This document shows positions 36,707 to 47,606 of a DNA stretch of 64,000 bases, one piece after another. Made by a program: the position numbers and the translations under genes. Origin of the DNA: Lycium barbarum (Eukaryota; Streptophyta; Magnoliopsida; Solanales; Solanaceae). Where the stretch lies: contig NC_083339.1 in NCBI RefSeq assembly GCF_019175385.1, positions 26,875,637 to 26,939,636 of the forward strand, in the 5' to 3' direction. The notes beneath the pieces were generated by a model. It was not told the DNA's origin. It worked only from the letters and a program-made list of their open reading frames with translations, and searched no databases. Position 1 is the first letter of the stretch. Each line of letters opens with the position of its first letter.

Positions 36707-38309
36707 CTATTTTCGGAAAATAGATCTCAATAGATCCATTCTGGATATGAGGTGGGTAGTGAACACCGACAGGTAGTGCCTCGGCTTTTGAGCAATCCAG
36801 GTCAGCGCACAACAGGTTTTTTCTACGACTGTATACCGTGACTCGCAGGATGTGAACTTCTTACTTAGATAGTAGATGGCATGTTTCTTTTTGCCCTCTT
36901 CATCATGCTGGGTGAGCATGCACCTTAAATTATTTTTTGATACTGATAGGTACAGTAACGGAGGACTCCCTTGCCTGGGTGGCACTAAGGCGGGAGGATT
37001 GGAAAGATATCTCTTGATATTGTCAAATGCCTCTTGGCATTCTTCTGTCCAATTTGTAGGAGCGTCTTTCTTGAGCAATTTAAGGATTGGCTCCACAATC
37101 ACAGTTGACTGGGCTATGAACCGCCCAATGTAGTTTAACCTTCCCAAGAAGCTCATGACTTCTTTCTTAGTCTTGGGAGGCGGCAACTCTCGAGTTGCTT
37201 TGATTTTGGTAGGATCCAATTCACTACCCCTGCGGCTGACTATGAATCCTAGCAACTTACCTGCAGGCACTCCAAAGGCGTACTTTGCAGGATTCAGCGT
37301 TAGATTGAACTTGCAAAGTCTGTCAAAGAACTTGTGCAAGTGTGTGGTATGTTCTGAGCTTTCCCTTGATTTTATAATGACATCGTCCAAATAGACTTCA
37401 ATCTCTCGATGCATCATATCATGGGGTAGTCATAGCTCTCATGTATGTAGCACCGACGTTTTTTAGGCCGAACGGCATTACCCTATAATGGTAGACTCCC
37501 TAAGGGGTGATGAAGGATGTTTTTTCTGCATCTTCTTCGCTCATGTGTATCTGATGGTACCCGGCGAAACAATCCACGAATGACTGTAGCTCATGTTTGG
37601 CGCAGTTGTCTATTAGAGTGTGGATGTTTGGGAGAAGAAAGTTATCTTTCGGACTGGCCCGGTTGAGACCTCGGTAGTCTATACAGATTCGAATCTATCC
37701 ATCCTTCTTGGGTACTGGCACTATGTTGGCCACCCAGGTGGGGTAGGATGTCACCTCCACTATTCTAGACTTGATCTGTTTCTCTACTTCATCCTTTATC
37801 CGGATACTCATATCTGGCTTAAATGTTCACGTCTTTTGTTTGACCGGGATAAAACCCTTCTTAATGGGTAATATTTGGGCCACTATTTCAGTGCTCAATC
37901 TCTGCATATCTGCGTATGACCAGGCGAAGACGTCTACATATTCCTTCAACAGAGCTATGAGGTCTTTTTTCTGTGGAGCTCCCAAGTGAGCACTGATTCG
38001 TGTTTCTTTGACATCCCCTTCGTCACCGAGGTTGATCACCTCAGTTTCGTCCATATTCAGTTTCTTCTTATCTTCTAATTCTTCCAACTCTTCTACCAGT
38101 CCCTCTGGCATCATTGCTGCTTCGTCGTACTCCTCGTATTCCTGCTGACTATTTTCCTCATTGTTTTCACGACATGTCATGACATTTTCAGTTGTTTTGT
38201 TATGGCTACTACGAGGAGCTAAGAGGGGCGTAGATGTCCAATTGTTCAAGCGCTCTCCCGGCCTCAGACTGTGTATAGTGAGCATCTCTTGGCTTTCCTT
38301 AATGATCAC
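36707..38309 (-). pseudogene. Reverse transcriptase and degenerate RNase H of Ogre/Tat-like element
   Basis: The order on the minus strand is an acidic protease-RT linker (EELEELEDKKKLNMDETEVI), then RT motifs TWVANIVPVPKKDG, IRICIDYRGLNRASPKDNF and FVDCFAGYHQIHM (about 37585-37545), then after a frameshift near 37425 the catalytic YLDDVIIKS (about 37395). The first RNase H follows (YLSVSKNNLRCMLTQHDEEG, AIYYLSKKFTSCESRYT) and lacks the catalytic acids, as is usual in Tat elements, where this domain is degenerate and the second one takes over. Stops at about 37827, 37705, 37505 and 37430 inactivate it; two of them replace Trp. Confidence 0.88.
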
Positions 38310-38315
38310 ATAGCA

Positions 38316-39840
38316 TCACTCTTCTTGAAACAGCGACTTGAGAATCCCATCAGTTTCTTCTTTATTCAGCACCGACATCTTTCTGGGAAATGTCTGGTAC
38401 AAACTCAGAATTGGACGAGATAGATTCCCCATTCTAGGTTCTCTCTTGATAGCCTTTGTGAGCTTATCCTCGCTAGGAGTATACCCTAGACAGAAGTGGT
38501 AATTTTCTTTTGGGGTTGGTACTGGCTCTGTTATCCCTTCAAGGTCCCTTCCCAGGCCTTTTCCTGTTTCAAAACAATTTCTCAGCATGGTGGAGGCAAT
38601 AATTCTGTAAACTGCTGGCATTGGTTTATTGACCTCCCCTTCTGCATTGGTGGCCCCAATGTATTCCACCATATGGAAGTTTGATCTGTGGGGACTCCCC
38701 TCGATCACAGGTATGATGTTGTAAGGATACTTCTGGGTATCCTTCTCAGTTGCGACCACAATTTCCTATCCCTGCCATTCAAATTTTATGGCTTGGTGCA
38801 GAGTTGATGGTACTGCGCCTGCAGAATGTATCTAGGGTCTTTCCAAGAGCATGTTGTAGTTGGCTGTGATCGCCATGACTTGAAATTCCGCTGTGAAAGA
38901 GATAGGCCCAACCTAGAACTGGAGGTCTACTTCTCCTAGGGAATCACTTTGGGATCCATCAAATCCTCTGACGTTTGTCCTGCTCTGATGGATTTTGCTC
39001 ATATCATAGCTGAGCCGTGTTAATGTAGTAATGGGGCAGATGTTGAGGCTCGATCCATTATCCACAAGCACTCTTCCTATTGCCTTGCCACAGAATTCTA
39101 TAGTGATGTTAAGAACTTTGTTGTGGGAGGTTCCTTCTGTTGGCAATTCTTCTTTGGAGAAGCAGATTTATGTTCTCCGATGATATGGGCTACCAACCCA
39201 GCCAAGTGTTTGCTGCTCGTACCAGCTGGTACGTGTGCATCATCTAACACCCTTATGAGGACGTACCTGTGTGAAGGGGAGCTGGCCAGTAATGATAACA
39301 CCGATATTTATACTGGTGTCTTCTTCAAATGCTCAATGATGGAGTAGTCTTTTGGTTGCATATGCCGCCAGAAATCTTCGACTTCTCCTTTGGTTATCGC
39401 TCTCTTTTGTGTGTTTTCTTTTCTTGCAGCATTCTGAGCAGTTGTTCAGGAGTGTAACATCTCCGAGTGGGTCATGCCCTGAGCCATGGCTGCTTGCGCA
39501 GTGATTGGCTCTTTAGGAGCGGGTGTAATCTGCTGTGCTGTCTAGGCTACCACGGGCAATGGAACCAAAGTCTTAAACATCGGTATGGCTTTTAGAGCTG
39601 TCTTAAACATCGGTATGGCTTTTGGAGCTCCCGGCGCTGGGACAAAAACTTTGAAATCGAGGCACTTTTGGAGTGTGAGGGAAGCTACTGTTTGTTCTAG
39701 GGATTCAACCACTTTAGGGACCAACGCTCTGTAAGCTTCCCAGTCCTCGTCCTTCTCAATCATGTGGACCCCGTCGTTTCCATGGTTGGGTAATGGGTTC
39801 GTGTTCACATTATGAGCCGCAGTTTCAAAATTGATTTCCC
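38316..39840 (-). pseudogene. Protease region of Ogre/Tat-like element
   Basis: The aspartic protease active site is GRVLVDNGSSLNICP (about 39082-39038), the DNGSS form being typical of Tat/Ogre elements. Upstream on the minus strand are a variable Pro/Ala-rich linker and the segment HVPAGTSSKHLAGLVAHIIG; downstream is a long spacer with HMVEYIGATNAEGE and the GKGLGRDLEGITEPV motif that precedes RT. A 24-bp direct duplication at about 39572-39620 repeats the codons for AIPMFKT. Stops at about 39542, 39450, 39098 and 38913 and at least two frameshifts break it. Confidence 0.8.
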
Positions 39841-41672
39841 TTTTGTCGATCAGATCCTGAATTTTGTGCTTGAAATTTATATAGTCTTCTATGCTGTGGC
39901 CATTTCCTCCTTAATGGTAGGCACAAGTCTGATCAGCCCTGTAGAATCTGTTCCCCAGTTGTGCTGGTTTTGGAGGGACCTTTTGGATTAGGCCAGCGGC
40001 TAATAGCTTTTCGAAGAGCGAAGCCCTAGGTTCGAGAAGTGTTGTGAATTCTCTTGCTTGCTTTCTCTTGAAAGCAGGACGTGGAGCATTATATGTTGGG
40101 GTGGTGGTTGATTTTGATAATTTGGAGGTAGATAAGCTTGTGTTGGGTTATTTTGCGATGGACGGTAGTTTTGCTGAGGTGGTGGTTGATATGTTTGTTA
40201 TGGTGGTGTTTCGTAAGCAGGAGCGGATACACGGACACTAGGCGGAGCCGTGTACGCTGGTATAGTGGTAGTGAAGCTTTGTTGTACGTAATATACAGGT
40301 GCTGGATCGTAGGCAGGTGTAGAGTCATTTATGAGAGGCGGAGTCGTGTGGGAGAATTGTGGTTCTTTGGGGCTTGGGTTCAGAATGTGGGATATGCTTG
40401 CCACGCCTCTTTCTTCTTGCGGAAGATTCCTGTAGTAGTTTGTCCGGATTCTTTGTTGAAAATGTTGACTATTTTTCCAGATTTAAGACCATCTTCGATG
40501 GCCTCTCCCATTTTGACCAACTCAGCAAATGGCCTCCCAGCCATCGACAACATTCTGTCGTAGAAGTCCGGCTCCTGGGACATAATGAACACGGAGACTA
40601 GCTCTCCCTTACACATCTGTGGCTGCACACGGGATTCCTCGGCCCTCCACCTACTGGCAAACACCCTATAGTTTTCTGTTGACTTCTGTTTGACCTTTTC
40701 GAGGTAGTAGCGGTCAGGTACTGTTTCGACATTAAAGCGAAATGTCTCCATGAAAGATTCTGCCATGTCCTTCCAAGTGAGCCATTGGCACATGTCTTGA
40801 GTTGCGAACCACTTAGCAGCTTCCCCGGTCAGGCTACAACTGAATAGTCGCATAATCAAAGGTTCATTTTTCTTAACCCCGACCAATTGGTCACAGTAGG
40901 ACCGGAGGTGTGCCTTGGGATTTTCTGTCCCATTAAACATTTCGAATTTTGGGATTTTGAACCCTTTTGGTAAGGTCATATCCGGATGCATGCACAACTC
41001 ATCATATCTTAGGCCCGTAGCCTTCCTTGCTGACATGTTGGATCTTTCTAGTAACTCCTCCATCTTCTTTTCCATATCTCTCTCGCGCTTATCTTATTCG
41101 GCCCTCCAGGCCTTCTCCATTTCCTCGTAATGGTCTAGCTCTTTATGCGCTGTGGAGGATTCACTTGGGATATTGGGAGTGAAGAAAGATACTTGGTTGG
41201 TGGGATGGTTGAGCGGGGCAATGATGGTCTGCTTAGTTGGTGGGGCTGGAACACGTGCTTGGTTGGCTGGATTGATGAATAGTAGCTGGGGAACCTAGTA
41301 AGAAGGGGTCGAGTGAGAGGTTCCTGGGATTTGAGTGTATTTTATTAGTGGTGGGGTGCGGTAAGAAGGACCAGTGTGGTTTGGGTTAGTGGAGTTTAGT
41401 GGAGGCGGGATGGTTCCTGGTGGGCATATAAGGTAGTGATCGGGCATTAGGGAGCTTAGTAAAGGAAAGGGAGGAGGAGGAGGCCTTCTTTCTTCCGTCG
41501 AGGCGTCCTTGTTTGCATTGGCTGCCTCATTCCTAGCTACCTTTTCTTGGAGGGTCGTGACGGTTGTCAGTAATGTCGCGATCACATCTTCTTAGGACGA
41601 TACTTCCTGTGGGTCTTGGGTATCTCCCTCGTGGAGAACGAGCTCATTTCCATTATTGGGTGTACCAGTCAT
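39841..41672 (-). pseudogene. gag of Ogre/Tat-like element
   Basis: The start is taken as the ATG at 41672 because it opens the frame leading into the capsid domain. Residues run through a short coiled segment (TLLTTVTTLQEKVARNEAAN), a Pro-rich stretch, then the gag core (GFKIPKFEMFNGTENPKAHL, about 40980-40920; FSCSLTGEAAKWF; WKDMAESFMETFRFN; YYLEKVKQKSTENYRVFASR) and a second Pro/Tyr-rich stretch. It ends in a knuckle-like CAYH...GHSIEDYINF (about 39925-39885), where the last Cys is Tyr. Three in-frame stops (about 41593, 41295 and 41096) precede the core and one follows at about 40380. The core of 232 residues is open and conserved-looking. Confidence 0.88.
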
Positions 41673-42061
41673 CTTCTCTTTTCCTTTGTCAAAGAGGGAT
41701 GCTAACGCAGCTTTAGATCTCGTGAAGTGTGCCAGCTTTCGGTACTACGCTAATCAGCCTCGTTCTATAAGATAAAAATAACTCAACGGTAGACAAAGTT
41801 AGTTACTCGGATATAAATGTAAAAGCAAGATATCACATATTGGCATTTAAAGTGCACATAGAACATAAAGTCATATATTAAAGCTTGACTATTTTTTGAT
41901 CCTTTGTTCTAAAGGTTTGGACGTTATGGGCCTTTTACGATTGGGTGGATCTTGGTTAATGGGCTTTATGGCTGACTTACTTTGGCAAACCCTTCCTATT
42001 GCAAAAATTAAACAAATAGGGGGAAGTTATAATTTATATTATATAGGGCCGAGTCTTACGT

Positions 42062-42110
42062 AGACTGCCTATGTATCTCGCCAGGGGAAATCAGGCCCTC
42101 TCGTTGTTCG
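42062..42110 (-). ncRNA. Repeated hairpin motif, copy 5
   Basis: Inner stem TCTC (42076-42079)/GGGA (42085-42088), with one position that is a wobble pair on the plus strand and a mismatch on the minus strand, followed by ATCAGGCC. The outer pair is degraded. Confidence 0.4.
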
Positions 42111-42195
42111 TTTACAAAAGAAAGATATACATTTTCTCTAAATATCCTTTAGGCTAACCCTAACTAAAGACATCCCTAGACCAGGCCCGACTAAG

Positions 42196-42241
42196 GCTAC
42201 CCGCGTATCCCTCCATAGGGACGTCAAGTCGGCGTAGTTCC
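42196..42241 (-). ncRNA. Repeated hairpin motif, copy 6
   Basis: Inner stem TCCCT (42208-42212)/AGGGA (42217-42221) around loop CCAT, then GTCAAGTC and CGTAGTTC. The inner stem is perfect. Confidence 0.5.
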
Positions 42242-42540
42242 TTACAATATTTATAGGGGAGGGGGTAAATTTTTATATGAAAGTGGGGGACACTTAATAT
42301 CTACCCAAAAATATAGCTCTGCGAGTTGCTGTCCTTACAAACTCGCTCTCTTGTCTTCCTTTCTTCTTAGTTCTGTAGTGGGAGGATGACCAAAATCGCT
42401 CCCGTACTGATCTTGTGCTCGAGCTCAAGCTTGAACGCGTAACATTCTTTTATGTCATATCCTATAGCTCCAGTATGGTACAAGTAGAATTTGTTCCTGT
42501 TGCACCCTAATGGCGCGGATTCGTGGACAGGCTCCACGAG

Positions 42541-42909
42541 TTAGATCTTCCTTAACGTAGCCAGGGTTGAGAAGATGAGGGCGTATGATTCCTCGAAGAC
42601 TGTGAAATCATATCGCCAAATCTGAGTACCAGCGGTGACCCCTTCTCCGGGGATAATAGGTTCATGGAATAGCAGGGTGTGTGGTCCCCACAAAGTCCCA
42701 ATGATCCTATCATGGATCAAGTTACAAATCCTCTTCCTTAGTTCTAGGTACTCATTCAAGGTATGACCCACTTGGTTGAGGTGAAACGGGCCCCTTTTGT
42801 AGGCATACACTAACTCGGGCGGTGGCAACCTAGCCCTAGTAGTGTAAGACACTCCCGTGGTGATCATCCTTTCGAATACTTCCTTACAAGTGACGGGCCA
42901 TGAGGCCAC
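42541..42909 (-). pseudogene. Knuckle-like module between ORF1 and gag, function unknown
   Basis: The open minus-strand stretch is 122 residues. The middle part, VYAYKRGPFHLNQVGHTLNE then YLELRKRICNLIHDRI, has the layout of the gag C-terminal knuckle of Tat elements (aromatic/His, GH, acidic, then a Lys/Leu helix ending in LI), with the expected Cys positions changed. The N-terminal part, VFERMITTGVSYTTRARLPP, resembles the helix-proline segment that normally precedes that knuckle. It therefore looks like a second, diverged copy of the gag tail lying upstream of gag. The identity is an inference from motif layout only; it could also be part of a longer ORF1. Confidence 0.4.
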
Positions 42910-43094
42910 TCTGAATGGGGAGGAATAGGCTTTGAAGGCTATGCCCTACCAAGCAGGTTCGGAAAGGCCTGCTCTCCCAAAATTCTCTGATCCATAGTAG
43001 AGGTCGTAGGTACTAGTATGGGTGAGGGTGCATAGAAGTCAGATCCCTCGTTAGTTGGGGCATAGTAGTCAGAATCATCAGTCATATCATTCTC

Positions 43095-43610
43095 TTATTT
43101 TTGAAAATCGGGAAACATCTCAAATGGTTCCTCTTCTTCCTCGACCTCTATGTCGATAGGCTCCAATTCTTCTTCCTCCATATCCTGGGGCTCTTCTTCT
43201 TCCTCGTCTGGCCCTTCTTCCTCTATGGGTTCTTTCTCCTCAATAGGTTCGGAGGCTTCCTGTTGAGGCTCCAACTCTTCTTGCGCGTCTGATTCCATCA
43301 CCCACGGGTCTAACCTAGCTCCTTGGTCTTTATTCAATCCTTCTGGAGTCCCTTTTCTAGGTGTCACAGGCCTTCTCTCTAAGGGTATGTAATTCAACAC
43401 CAATTCTCTCACTTCTTCCGGGACATTCCCATAATATTGCTCTTCGGGTATGCCTTCTGGCGGATTGCCAAACATATCCGGTAATTTGTCTACCTCCTCA
43501 ATTTTCTTTCCTATTTCCTGGAGGTTCTTTTCCATTTGTAGCACCTTATCCCGCAACATCTCATTTGTCTCTCTTAAAGTCCGCGTTTCCTGCTCTCCGT
43601 GATTCGCCAT
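43095..43610 (-). pseudogene. Acidic coiled-coil ORF upstream of gag, function unknown
   Basis: An uninterrupted frame of 171 residues starts at an ATG at 43610. Residues about 8-45 form a heptad-like coiled coil (TLRETNEMLRDKVLQMEKNL). The middle has PEEVRELVLNYIPLERRPVT, which has a short amphipathic look. Residues from about 110 on are extremely Glu-rich (EEEEEPQDMEEEELEP) with no Lys/Arg. The order on the minus strand is ORF1, this ORF, knuckle-like module, gag. It is the only reading frame of this length in the element without a stop that has no recognised domain. A structural or chaperone role is possible; I do not recognise the family. Confidence 0.5.
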
Positions 43611-43974
43611 TGTAAGTCAACCTTTAGTGGAGATAAATTCGGGTAAGTTTTAAGCCTCGTGGTTTTTTTTGGGTATGTAGTTTAGATCATTGGACCAATT
43701 GTACTCAAGCTTTAATATATGATAACACACATAACAAGTAGGCATGTGAAGCACGTAGCAAGCAAACATGTAATTTGCATATATTTATACTACTCGTGTT
43801 CCTAAGGCCTTTTTGAGTTAAGGCTTTCTTAATCTTTTGAAACATGTAAGTGCCATTTGTGAAGATGAACCATTGCCCCGAAAAATCATCATTAGTTAAT
43901 AAATAATAAAAATATCTTCCCCGAAGGGATTAAAAAGATGATTAAGCCGACATGGGGCTTGATATAAAGTAATA

Positions 43975-45406
43975 ATCAACAGGGTCCTCCTCCAGCGGCT
44001 GATGTCGAGGTTTAGCTTGTCTTGGCCTTCTTGACACTCCAAAGGGTGATCTGAATCTGAAGTCGTGCTTGATACATCTCCATTCGGACTATCACCGGGT
44101 CAGTTTCTTCTAAAATCTTGGCCAAGTGCTCATCTGTGCTTTCCAAACACTCTTTCAAACGCTCCTCTTCTCAAGCATCGTGATGAAGAGTGAGCCCTGG
44201 GGCGGATGCTCGGGCCAAGTGTCCCTATAGCCACTCATAATACCCTGGGTCACACCCTGCTTCGAACCTTTCTGGAGCTAAAGTATCAGGACCCCAACTC
44301 ACACGATCATTCCACTCCCTGAGGATTACACCAGCGTTCTTGATTTTCTGCTCGGTATGGTCGATAATGCTTGGGGTTCCACATCTGGGGTATCACTTGC
44401 CTTCTACCAAGTGGCCTTAAAACTCGAGATGGATAATAAGAACAGGTTCCTCGAACCCCGACTAATGGCACAAATGGGCAATGTTTTGCCTCGAACTACT
44501 ATGCTTTCAGAAATGAAGTCAAGGAACATCCACTGGATCCTATCTTCAGTCAACTCTGCAAAGAAACGGGCCCGCGTCCCTTTGGACATGTTATCAGCGT
44601 TCGGACAGTAATTTGTGAGGCTGTCTATCCTATTGTTGTTGCTCAGATACTGGACTCCTTCATCCATGTTGATGTGTTTGATAATCCACCATTGTAGCAA
44701 CATGTTACACCCTTGGAAGTATCGAAAATGATTCCGGCATTTGTCTAAAGCTCGGAAAATGTCCGCCAGGATGATGGGTGCTAGGTCGAAATACTTGGTT
44801 TCCTGATCTTTGGTTATACCATAGGAGATAGCATGGGCCAAGTAGATCACTCGGGTGTCTACGGCCAGTGACTCATTCTTCGGGAATACCATAGTGCCTA
44901 GTAGGGCTATGGCAAATACCAAAGGTCTAACAACTTCCCTTCTTCTCTACTCTTGAATTCCCTCAGATATAAAATATACCCAGTGACGTCCCCGAACTTT
45001 GGTATAGATCCCTAAAGGCTACAGTGGGTCCTTGTGCCCAGGGCGCCTTAGTTAAGGCAAGAAACTTGATGATTTGGCCGACGGTGGGCCTTTGTGGGAA
45101 TAACAGATTGTGATCTGGCTTATATCGCCTCCTTAGACAGGTCCTATTGCTGTCTATGGCATCCCTAAGTTCCTCTAGGGTCGGAGTCATCTCGATATCA
45201 CCAAAACAGAACAACATTTCCTTGTCATCCCAAGGCCCGGCTAATACCTCTATTAGCTCCGAGCGACCCTTCATTGTCATGATAGAGGGAAGATGACCTA
45301 GAGTGCAGCTAACTATCCTTCGATGAGCATCACCCAACCATTCCCACTAAGCTCTCAACAAGTCTGGAGCCTCGGTAACTATGTCAAAATGGATTCTGCA
45401 TTCCAT
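43975..45406 (-). pseudogene. ORF1 of Ogre-like element (DUF7745/PMD-like)
   Basis: The frame starts at an ATG at 45406 (MECRIHFDIVTEAP). After an early stop it reads RIVSCTLGHLPSIMTMKGRS, then ELIEVLAGPWDDKEMLFCF, GDIEMTPTLEELRDAID and RPTVGQIIKFLAL. After a stop and frameshift at about 44960 it continues AIALLGTMVFPKNESLAVDT, FDLAPIILADIFRALDKC and FRYFQGCNMLLQWWIIKHI. The C-terminal third (about 44400-43975) is a polar helical tail with stops. The pattern 'ELIE..W......F.F.D.E.TPTLEE' is that of the extra ORF1 found upstream of gag in Ogre/Tat elements, annotated as DUF7745 or plant-mobile-domain-like. Its function is unknown. The match is from memory of the family pattern, not a search. 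Confidence 0.75.
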
Positions 45407-45961
45407 CTACAAAACAAAACACGGTTAAGATTCTCCCATCCCCATAGGATCAATGGTTCATCACATAGGCACAAACATGCTTCCACATAACACATAAATG
45501 AAAGGTGGTGTTCTTCGGGTCATAGACCCTCCGAACACAAGGTAGTCTCTCTTAATGAGCTTTAGGTAGGTCTGAGATATCCAAAGCTCGTCAGAGTATG
45601 AATGCTCTAGTTCAGTAGGGATTTGGCTTAGCTCTATCCTAGTTTTTACTAGAGTGGGATTTTCACAAAAGACCGGGAACCCGAGCGGACAACTGAGGCT
45701 AAACCGTTACGGCTGTTGGACGACCGCGAACCAACCCCGCCTCATAACGGTTTTTAAAATAAATATTTTAGTTTTATACTGAAGGAATGACCGCATGCTT
45801 TGTGAAGTCTCCTTTGAACAAAGTGTAAAATAAATACCAGGAGTGGCGAAGTTGTGATATGCATGCAATGACAGTTAATAACTGCGAGAAAGTAAACACA
45901 TAAACAGTTAAGGCAAATATACTCATATTATATTGGAATACTTTTGGTTAGAACCTTTAAG
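45407..45961 (-). other. 5' UTR of Ogre-like element
   Basis: This lies between the primer site and ORF1 on the minus strand. No coding potential or distinct repeat is seen. Confidence 0.6.
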
Positions 45962-45979
45962 TCCCCAGCGGAGTCTCCA
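45962..45979 (-). other. Primer-binding site, tRNA-Arg type
   Basis: The minus strand reads TGGAGACTCCGCTGGGGA two bases inside the 5' LTR. It differs by one base from TGGCGACTCCGCTGGGGA, which fits the tRNA-Arg priming reported for Ogre elements. The younger element has TGGCGACTCTGCTGGGGA at 59887-59904. Confidence 0.75.
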
Positions 45980-47517
45980 TCTATAACGGTTCGCATTTTG
46001 CACGCGGGGTTAGCTCGGGAAGCTACTTCGAACTCGTTGATGCTCTTTCGGACTTTGTTTTAAAAGAGTCACTATCTAATTTTTAGGAAATTAGGAAAAT
46101 CAGTCTTGAAGGGTTTATTCAGACATCGCGAAAAATTCTTCGTAATCTAAAGTTCTAGGTAAGGGTTTTGGTGATCCCCTAGGGAAGGTGTTAGGCACCC
46201 TAGTATTAAGGATCCGTACTATGAACCCTAGTGTTTATTCCCGCATTTATGAACTCTGTCATTTGCATACCATTTTTTTGAAAGTGAATTGAATATATCC
46301 CCTTTATATATAGGGTATTTAGATTCGCACTTATAATATCCGGATATAAATAGTTTCCTTTTATAGATAAGGGTAGTATGGATTGTAAAAAATATGAAGA
46401 GTTGTTTATATTTAAGTGCGGAATATAAACATGTTTCGTTCATGCTTGACTCATACGTGGCTCGGTTCAATCCGTTTAGAACGTCTTATCTTAAACCTCA
46501 TATTACAAATGCATATCATTTATTTGAATAAGTCCGACTTTGTAAAGATGGTTTTATTTTTTGCTCTTGTAAACTTATAATCATATGTGTATGCAAACAA
46601 TGGTTTGCTTTTGGGACTTAGGCCCAAGATGTTTGTTTAGAGGAATACTTTTGATCAGTTTGACCCAAAACTATATATCTTTGTTTAAAATAAGCGGGTT
46701 TTGGCCCAAAGCTTTTACTTTTTCTTTTGAAAATCAAGTAAAAAAGGGTCTTTAGGCCCAAAATCTTTCTGTCCCAAGTGGGCTTAGGCCTAGTCTCGTT
46801 CTTCTTCTGTTTTGGCCTTGGGCCTGAAATCATCTCCTTGTTTTAGCCGTTGGGGCTTCGCCCAAAATCATGGGGTTTAAAACTTAATCTTTTATCCAGA
46901 AAGTAATTTGTGTCCAGTTTTTTGCAAAATGTGGCCTTTGTTTTGATATTGATCTCATGTAAAAAATGGTATTTAATAGTTTGAAATTTTTTTCCATTTT
47001 TATCCGAACTTGTACCGAATATTTTTAGCTATTGCTTTTAGATTTTTTTTGGAAGATCGTTATACTTGATACGGATTTTGAAAAAAAAAATATTTGGAGA
47101 CCTAAAGTCGACTAAACGGCATAAGTACCGTTGTCCTAAGACGACTAGTTCAATCCATAATATTCCAATAATATATGAGTTTTTTTATATAGAGTTTTAC
47201 AAGTATAAATACAACAACTTTACAATTAAAAGAAAAAGTATAACTTAAGCAAATAAATAGAGTGAAGGGTAGGCTAAGGGCATACCAAGCCCCTAGTCGG
47301 CCATTTTCACCCACGGTTGGGCCTTCTACGCGTTTAATATATATATTGGATTCCATTTCTTCACTGGGCTCGATCAAGACTCAAAAGAATTTCCTGTTAG
47401 GCCTTAACCTAACAAGTTGGTGTGTTACTCGGCCCAAATGGCCATGCAGTGGTGGAGGAGAAAAGAAACAAAGAAACCCGGTTAGTTTATATTTATTGAA
47501 TTTGTCACATGTGTAAC

Positions 47518-47544
47518 TATGCGCGCGCGCGCGGACACACACAT

Positions 47545-47606
<62 letters not shown>
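47518..47606. repeat. Alternating purine-pyrimidine tract (CG)n(CA)n(TA)n
   Basis: About 88 bp of nearly unbroken alternation: GCGCGCGCGCGCG, then ACACAC with one ATAC break, then about 30 bases of AT with one GT. CG/CA tracts of this kind can adopt Z-DNA. Confidence 0.95.

Larger units (their letters stand above)
41673..42540 (-). other. Non-coding spacer between knuckle-like module and gag
   Basis: There is no domain in any frame. It contains two copies of the repeated hairpin motif (42062-42110 and 42196-42241). Its position just upstream of gag would fit a splice, leader or packaging role, which is speculation. Confidence 0.55.

Noticed and set aside
36876..37394. Plus-strand open frames opposite the RT/RNase H region
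   Set aside because: Shadows of the minus-strand polyprotein.
42541..42909. Possible host zinc-finger gene
   Set aside because: The knuckle-like layout and position inside the retrotransposon favour a gag-derived module; no true Cys/His set remains.
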